A stretch of 64,000 bases of DNA from Pyrus communis. Lineage: Eukaryota; Streptophyta; Magnoliopsida; Rosales; Rosaceae. A model generated the notes under the pieces. The model ran no database searches. It saw only the letters and a list, made by a program, of their open reading frames with translations, and was not told where the DNA came from. This document shows, in pieces, positions 57,002 to 64,000 of the stretch (its first letter is position 1; each line of letters begins with the position of its first letter). Location of the stretch: positions 8,472,215 to 8,536,214 of the forward strand of contig NC_084809.1 of the NCBI RefSeq assembly GCF_963583255.1. Direction: 5' to 3'. A program made the translations under genes and the position numbers.

Positions 57002-60000
57002 ACTACTTTTTTTTTTGGAGAAAAAAAAGACCCTTAACCTCTAATGCTATGACTAAGGAAACCATTTAATCTTGCTTAAAAAATAAATAAATAAGAGCAT
57101 GTAACCAAATTAAGGCTGCAGTTTTGAAGGAAATCTGGAGAGACTCCACCATTGACACAATGTTATTGTGCCAGCAGTTAATGGGCTAGTTGAGCACCTT
57201 CTTATGCAGGCCCAATGTGGGATTTGCTATTTTTAAAACCACACAAAAACATTTTGTTTGCAAATGCAAGTCAGGTAACTTAATGAATTTTTTCTAGTGC
57301 ACATTAAAGTTATACATTTGAACAACAGTCAATAGATTCTCTAAGGTTAAATGATCTAACGGCCTTTATTTAGACGTATAACTTAAATGTGTACTTCTGA
57401 TGTGCACTAAAAAAAGGTCTCAATTTGTTTGACTCTTCTTCTCGTTCTATTGTATTATGATGCCCAAGTTAGAGCTCGGAGCCCAATTTTGCAAATGTTG
57501 GATTTTGTTGTTTCCAAGCTTTACGTCTCTTCAATTCAGTCATTTATTCTACATTATAAACAAAACTTACCGACATACTATTAGGGTGGTGGATTCCATG
57601 ACATTAATTTTTGTGATTATATAATTATTAATTGATCTTAGGTACAAAATATATATGTCTACACATATAACTATTCAAATTGAAATAGTAATCTTAAGTA
57701 ACAAACAAAAAACTTCATTTTGTCATGGTAAAGAACACCAATGATTGATAGGGAAAACAAATTGATTCATGACGATTTAAACATGGTTGTTAAAATCTAT
57801 GAAGTGGGGTATAACGATGGTGATGATTAATGCCATGCACATGACTACTGGATATTAATTTTTATGTCGATCCAACTTGGATAAGACAAGTTGGGGAAAA
57901 AAATGTTCGTGAAAGTTGGCCGGGCAAGTTTTGCTAGAAATGGGACCAATCAGTGATGCCGATCAGTCTTCGTCCACCTTTCCAACATCAAGAAAAAGAT
58001 ATGCAGTGGGGACGACTGAGAGAGATATTAGTAAATAAGAGAAGCTGACCTTTGCCACTAGCTTCAAATGGTTCCTGTACCAGCTCTTGTGGTTATCTGT
58101 TTATATGGCCAGATCTTCTGGTGGAGGCCCCATCGGTACAATGTAACAATTGGGAGGCAATAGGAGTCATGGGATGATGACAGTGGTTGTTGTGGTGGTG
58201 GTGAGGCATTGCTATTTCATATTTGCATGTGAATTACATCAATGGACAAAAGACATAAAATAGGGTACAAGTTGGGGGAAGTGAGAACAAAATTTGAAAA
58301 GGTTGTACTAAACTTCGGAATATGACATGAATATGAAGTATGAGATGTGTAGTCAAGAATCAACTAATCATAGATGACGTCATATAGTATACGGTTGCAT
58401 ACTAAAAAAAAAACTAAATCATAGCAGTTAACATTTACATGTACTACGTTTGTTGATCATATAGACGATTATATCTAACTTTGATGGAAATAAAACTGGC
58501 TCATATAAGCGACTTTCACACAAATTTTCTATTTATGCAAGATGCGATTAGTAAGTGTACTACGTTTAGGTTTACATTTCATTCTACTCTCTGATTAGTG
58601 TACGTTAGTTCTCAACTTCTCATTTTCATTTTCTTCCAAGTGAGCTTTTCAGGAACTTGAAAAGATGACAATGAACCGCACCCACTTGGTGGAATATAAT
58701 GCTATTATCCCATGCATGTCGGAGAAAGCAGAAATCCTTCCTTGCTGGAAAGGGGAATGGATTTTTGATCAATTATTTTATAGATTATAATGATGATGGG
58801 AGGCAAATTGACACGTCCACATGTAAGTAATTGTTATATAATATTGTACTTCTAACTAGAACTGCACTAGTTAGTCTAAGTACGAGAACCCTAATCCTTA
58901 AATCCTAATAGGCGTTTAGGCTGCAGATGTCCGTAGTTTCCCGTTGCTGATGAGTGCAAGTGATTGATGGCATTGCATGAGCCAAAGTGGACCCACCATA
59001 TATAAGATGTACCAAAGCGTAAGTTAATCGGCCATCGATGCATGCGAGGCCTACATCGCATAAATAATACGACGATTGTTATCCATTTAAGTAGGCAACT
59101 ACACTTAACATATTTTTTCAAAGTACTAAATATATGCTACTTTGTGCTAATGTTCTAAAAATCGACCTAGATAGCTTATAGACAATAGGCAGTGACCGGC
59201 CTCAATTAGGGCCTAGGTGTAGGCGTTATGCAACCGCATTTCTGGCCATTCCACTAAGGAGACAATAACTTTGTGGTGGCTGTTGACTTGAATTCAAAAT
59301 GCTAAAAATGCAGAAGCACAAAGTTGTATAATTGACCCTATGACAAGTGTCCAATTCAAATATCTCAAACATAAAAGGCAATTAACTTGGATCCCAAGTC
59401 AAATAATGCAATAAAAGGATAAGTCGTGCAAGCCATGTGCATGATCCTGGAGTTTGATGACTATGTAACATGGAAGTTTACAGATAAAAATGTAGCCAAT
59501 ATCAACCAGAAGTAGTTGTGTCACAGTAATTGTGAATTGAAATGCATAGTACCAATTAAATTCTTTTTATTTTATGGTTGTATTTAACTTTTAGGTTAAA
59601 TTGTTTACATGGGGATCAAACTATTTAGATTTCACCAATTATTTATTATTTTCTTAATCCCTGACCTATTACTGACTTCATCAACATCCAACCATAGCTT
59701 TGAATTGTACCATCACAATTTCAATTAAATTACTTTTCGCATGAATACATCTTATTAAGTAGTATAACTCAATCTGCTCAAATTTCTGTCTTTAGGTTCC
59801 ACTAAATAAAAGTATACGTTATGGTGACAACTCAACCAACATGCAACATGAATTAGAGCTCCAGCAGCCACAAAGATTCAAGAATTTACCTTGGTTGCTT
59901 CAATGCATCCTCAATCTCTAAATTAAGTCTCCACTAATTACAATTAACTTAAATCTAGCTCTATGGAGCACCCTCATCCGACCGCACCAGGGCAGTTCGT

Positions 60001-61936
60001 TGGTGCTTCGGAGGCCAGAATCAAAGGCTCTAAGGAAAGAAAGCTAAAGATGAGAGAGAGGGCTGACCCCCAAGAAGGATGGAATAGCACCCCCAAGAGG
60101 AAAATAGGGCCCCGAATTCTCCAGCTTTCCTTCCTTTTCTCTCTTTTTTGTATTTTTTTCTCCAGCTTTTTACCCTCCTTTCTAGAGCATCTAGCTCTCT
60201 CCTTTCATTTTGTTTTTATTTATTTTATTTTTCTATTATAAATTTTGGTTCCACATGAGTATCCAGAAACCATAACTTAAAATCAAAATGGCACTTTGGT
60301 AAATCTTCCAACTATGAAGGTTAAAATAATCATTTTGATCATAAATTGAATTACAAAGTCTAAACGTTAGTCGTGTTATAGTCGAGTCAAATAATTAAAG
60401 GGTATCACAAGTTGGCTTTGGTTGTATTTTTATTCCAAGACCGCTGTAATTGACTAAGAGACCAAGATATATAAAGCTTGAGATAGGTTATTCATGCTCA
60501 ACTTTGAAAACGACATGCAATAATTTCACAAGAAAGAATCGAACTCAGGATTTCGGAGTGCAAATGTTGAATGCTCTTTATGAGTTGAGCAACAAGTCTC
60601 TTGAAACATACCATAATTAGCATGTGTTCGAACTGTAAGTACAACATTGAATTTACCGAAAAACAAAATTTAAAGGTAAGAAAAAAGAAAAGCTTATGTG
60701 ATCATTCAACTTTATTTATTTATTCATTTGAGTTTTCCAGTTTCTCCATATATCTGCAGTGACAGACAAGCTCCTCACAGGCAAAGCATAAGCATAACCG
60801 CGCAAACAAAGAAAACACTTGAAGAAACATATATCAGTTTCCATTAAAATTTGAGGCATCCTTTTACAAGAGGAACATCAATGCGCAGCAATAATATGCA
60901 TGAAATACTATCTTCCTTTCTTCCCAGAGTAAAAAACTCAACTCAGAAAGCTACACAACTAGTCTTGTGTCCGCTTGTAAGGTTTCAGAACCAGTTCAAT
61001 GCCGGATTGAGATGTTTGAACTCTTGCAATAGTTGTTCATTGGCATACGCATACGAGAAGTGACTCTTCGAATTATCTAAATGGTAAGATCATGCGATCC
61101 GCGTGAGCAAAAAATGTTCCAATATAATTCAACAACTTCTGCCAGCAATTATATGATCTTGTTTTATAAGCCAGCTAGGGCCGGGGGACCATATATAGAG
61201 ATGAGATAAGTATGCATCCTCTCTCATTAACCTGTTAACATCAGAAAAAAGCAGTGTGTCCACTGAAATTAGTATGACAGTGACACTTATGGCATCAATG
61301 ATTCAACCAACCAAACTACTTTGAACATATTATCAGTAAAAAAGAAGAGCTAGAAGAAGAATTCAATTCAGTGAGACGCGCCCATGTGTTTCTGAACAGA
61401 TTTGTCCATCGGTAATGGAGATCACATTGGTTGGAATATAGGCCGATACGTCTCCGACTTGTGTTTCAATGACGGGTAAGGCGGTCAATCGGCCTGCATC
61501 TGTCTGGTCCGATTGTTTAGCTGACGGGAAAGCAAATAGAAAACATCGCCTGGGTGTGTAAAGTTTTTGTTTTTTTTTTTAAAGTCTCTGTACAGTTAGT
61601 GTGAAACCATTAATTATATATTGAAATTTATTTTGTCAAGTCTCCGACGTGAGATTCTTACATTCTTCAACAGATATGAGCTGCTAACTGCGCAACAAGA
61701 ATATATGCGGCCAACCCCTTTAGAGAGTAGTAACAAGTTTGTGACCATTCACTTTCTTGAGAGATGGCAATGAAGATAAGGTGGTAAATGAACACAAAAA
61801 ATTCAACCGAATTCACCACATAGCCCCTGATTTTGACAGCCACTTGCTAGGGTTCACAGAACTTATTTAAACAAATTATTCCCTTTAAGTTTGAAAAAAA
61901 GTTATGCATGCTTCTTGTATAAAAAGTGATTATACG
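57002..61936. other. Long gene-poor spacer downstream of the PIF4-like gene
   Basis: Nothing here is supported as a gene. About 59960-60240 has an open frame of 92 codons in a GC-richer patch of unknown origin. About 60500-60600, minus strand, resembles a tRNA-derived sequence (see separate entry). About 59165-59230 has GGCCTAGG-like motifs recalling the hAT MITE at 15538. The last few hundred bases should be the 3' UTR of the bHLH gene. Confidence 0.4.
60512..60592 (-). repeat. Possible tRNA-derived SINE fragment
   Basis: On the minus strand GCTCAACTCATAAAGAGC could form a D-arm with box A, and GAGTTCGATTC matches box B at suitable spacing. The T-arm pairs poorly and no good acceptor stem forms, so this is not a working tRNA gene. 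Confidence 0.35.
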
Positions 61937-64000
61937 TTAAGTGCTTTCAAGTGACTTACTCATTTTTCCACTTAAAGGGTCATTAGTTGCAGCTCCTCCA
62001 CCGAAAGGTCCACTGCTGAAACCATTTGGTGCCATCATCTTATTCTGTTGTAGAGGTTGGGAGCCAAATCTGAACATATTCATTGGCTACCCAAAAATTT
62101 CGATATGATAGAAATGAAAATCGTTTGAGTTAGATAATTAACGATAATAAATTTTTGTGTCTAACAAGACACGGATGACTAATAATTTACTCCAAGACTA
62201 AGAAAACAAACCTGAGACATAGTCTGCATGTGATGGAAGTTCATGAGACGCACGTATTGTTCCTGAAAAGAGGGATTTTGCATCTGGTTGTGGTAATCAA
62301 TGGGATTCAAGACCGGTGGTTGGCACATTACAGTCTGGTTTGCTGCTGGAGCCACATTCATGCACTGATCAACGAGCGGGTGCCTAGGTAAATGCATCGG
62401 ATTTTGCATAGAAGGCAAGGCCGGCGGTCCCATTCCCATTCCCATTCCCATTCCCATTCCCATTCGGGAAATATAGTGCTGCACGCCCGGAAACATCATT
62501 GGTGCCATCCCGCTTCCCATCCACATTACCTGAATCAACAAAAAAAATTATTAGTAGCTTGAGCTACGTACAAACAATATAGGACCAATTTCGGTTTTAA
62601 GAAGGGATGTTGTACCTGCAGTTGCATCTGAAGTGACTTCAAGTACTCAATTGCCTCATCTAACATTGATGCTTTATCTGTCTGAAAAATTAAGGATCAA
62701 ATCAGTAAGAGATATTTATAATTAGATAATAATTAAGAAACAATTAAAGGGGTTGTAAGAAAGTAAATTCACCTTGTTAGAATGAGGTATAAGCTCTTGC
62801 AATGCTTTCATTTTCTCGTTAATCCGATCTCTCCGTTTCTGCACAAATGGACAAGTTATTAGAAAGAAACAAAAAGTGACAAATTCCGAAACTTTGTAAT
62901 GCTAGGAAACTTAAAAAATTCTACCCTTTCTGAGAGGTTATGGACTTCAGCAGCACGACTCCTCCTGGTCGATCCTGATCGATGCGCTGACTTACTTCTC
63001 GCAGCTGAAGCTGATTCAAGTTCAGCAGCCTAAAACATAAGTAAAATCGTATTAATCACGGCGAAAATCATTATTACAAGTCATGTGTTGGAAAGAGGGT
63101 TTCAATTAAGTTTTTACCTCACTTTGGCACTCCGAGTCCGCTGCCTCTCTACCCTTTCTCTTGTTGCTATTGACAACATTAGACTGGTTTCCTCCTCTGC
63201 CAAAACTACTACCAGAACCGCCAGAAGACGAAGTAAGCGTTGGATCAAGTGTATCAGTTTTCCCTGTCTCGCTCTGAGGCATTATCTTATGAACGTTGTC
63301 GTAGAAATGTCCAGCCGATAAACCAGTAGTTCCATCACAATTGCTTGAAGCCCTGCTCACATCAAGGTCATTTAGAACTTGGTTGCTACCAACGTAACTC
63401 GAACCAACTGTCATCACAGAACACTCCCTAACCTCCGCTTGAGCTAAATTTCCGGACTCTTTCCCTCCTAACTGTCCTCTAGAAGATCCTGCTGAAACCC
63501 TTCCCGGGGTTGCAAATTGCGAAAAATTAACTATTTTCCCCACGCCTCCTTGATTTTGGTTCTGCTGATCAGTTGAATTAATGTATTGATATCTTGGAGG
63601 AGGCATTGGATTTGCAGCGTATTCCACACCAGCAGAGGACTTGCCATTAGGCCGCGGTGAGTTGGAAACAAGACGCGCGGTGTCAGAAGCATCAAACTTC
63701 ACAACCTTCTCTCCCTCAAACTGTTTGATTGGTTTGTCAAGCTCAATTGGATCACAGGAAGGGAATTCAGAGAAAAAATGGGAACAAAACTCTTTGTCGA
63801 AAGAATCCTCAAGCGGGTAGTGGATAAGGGAAACGGTGTCATCATCTTGAATCGGATTACTTGAATTCCCATACAACCCCCCAGACCTTATTGATTGCTG
63901 ATCATGTTTCTGAACTTGTCTCGATTGATCATTCGGATTAAAACTTGGTTTTCGATGCGTTTGGCTGTTCAAAACTACTTGCCCATTTCTCCACAAGAGC
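61937..64000 (-). CDS. PIF4: Phytochrome-interacting bHLH transcription factor, PIF4-like (5' end outside window)
   Basis: Exons on the minus strand are 63118 to beyond 64000, then 63029-62925, 62838-62773, 62681-62616, 62529-62212 and 62086-61937. The visible protein starts inside the active-phytochrome-B-binding motif (LLWRNGQVVLNSQTHRKP) and has a long acidic/serine-rich middle with MTVGSSYVGSNQVLNDLDVS. A bHLH domain follows: basic AAEVHNLSERKRRDRINEK with the His, Glu and Arg that read E/G-boxes, then helix 2 in TDKASMLDEAIEYLKSLQMQ. The tail begins VMWMGSGMAPMMFPGVQ, includes six Met-Gly pairs and ends SKSLEST. PIF4-type factors act in the nucleus, promote growth in warmth or shade, and are degraded after binding light-activated phyB. 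No phyA-binding motif is seen. The start codon lies beyond 64000. Confidence 0.92.
62429..62466 (-). repeat. In-frame hexanucleotide repeat encoding Met-Gly pairs
   Basis: Six copies of ATGGGA (read on the minus strand; CCCATT on the +) encode consecutive Met-Gly pairs in the C-terminal part of the bHLH protein. Because the unit is 6 nt, changes in copy number keep the frame. Confidence 0.9.

Noticed and set aside
59963..60241. A 92-codon open frame starting MEHPHPTAPGQF
   Set aside because: It has no recognisable domain, its tail is low-complexity phenylalanine and leucine, and there is no gene context; it is likely a repeat fragment.
60512..60592. A functional tRNA gene
   Set aside because: Box A and B are plausible, but the T-arm and acceptor stem do not pair properly; it fits a SINE fragment better.

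Overview
This is nuclear DNA from a eudicot plant, most likely Rosaceae and probably apple or pear (Maleae). The intron-rich genes give plant proteins of ordinary length when spliced. The intergenic DNA is AT-rich and packed with short terminal-inverted-repeat elements, SINEs and solo LTRs, a mix I associate with that tribe. The family placement comes from recall of similar repeats and proteins, not from a search.

Five genes look functional. They are a MATE transporter of the DETOXIFICATION 35 type (21951-24441, +), a seven-exon PPR protein like Arabidopsis At3g59040 (29608-34060, -), an NPGR1-like TPR protein (38679-41836, +), a peroxisomal PAO2-type polyamine oxidase (43379-46167, -) and a PIF4-type bHLH factor (61937 to beyond 64000, -; its start lies outside). 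A kinase-less wall-associated-kinase-like receptor (6549-8180, +) also keeps an open frame.

The left half (4-34 kb) is a decayed tandem gene cluster. In order it holds a broken MATE copy, three WAK-like genes (one ending before its kinase domain, one with two small frameshifting deletions, one heavily degraded), the intact MATE gene with a PPR stub behind it, then a MATE stub beside the intact PPR gene. The last two pairs look like a duplicated MATE-PPR unit in which each copy lost the opposite gene.

Mobile DNA explains much of the rest. I found four solo LTRs with perfect 5-bp target duplications (14596-15113, 15982-18108, 25358-28514, 34983-37057). A Harbinger-type element carries only a frameshifted Myb-like gene (279-2332). 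Two tRNA-derived SINEs have 18-bp and 10-bp duplications. At least nine smaller TIR elements are present, several with intact 3-, 8- or 9-bp duplications. Two of the TIR elements contain GC-rich inserts that look like captured gene pieces. The right half between 46.7 and 61.9 kb has no convincing gene.

No bacterial-type operon, CRISPR array or defence system is present. The most novel items are the reciprocal loss in the MATE-PPR duplication, the frame-preserving exon skip possible in the second WAK-like gene, the regular 36-37 bp arrays inside an LTR, the captured open frame at 9216-9602, and two GC-AG introns in the polyamine oxidase gene.
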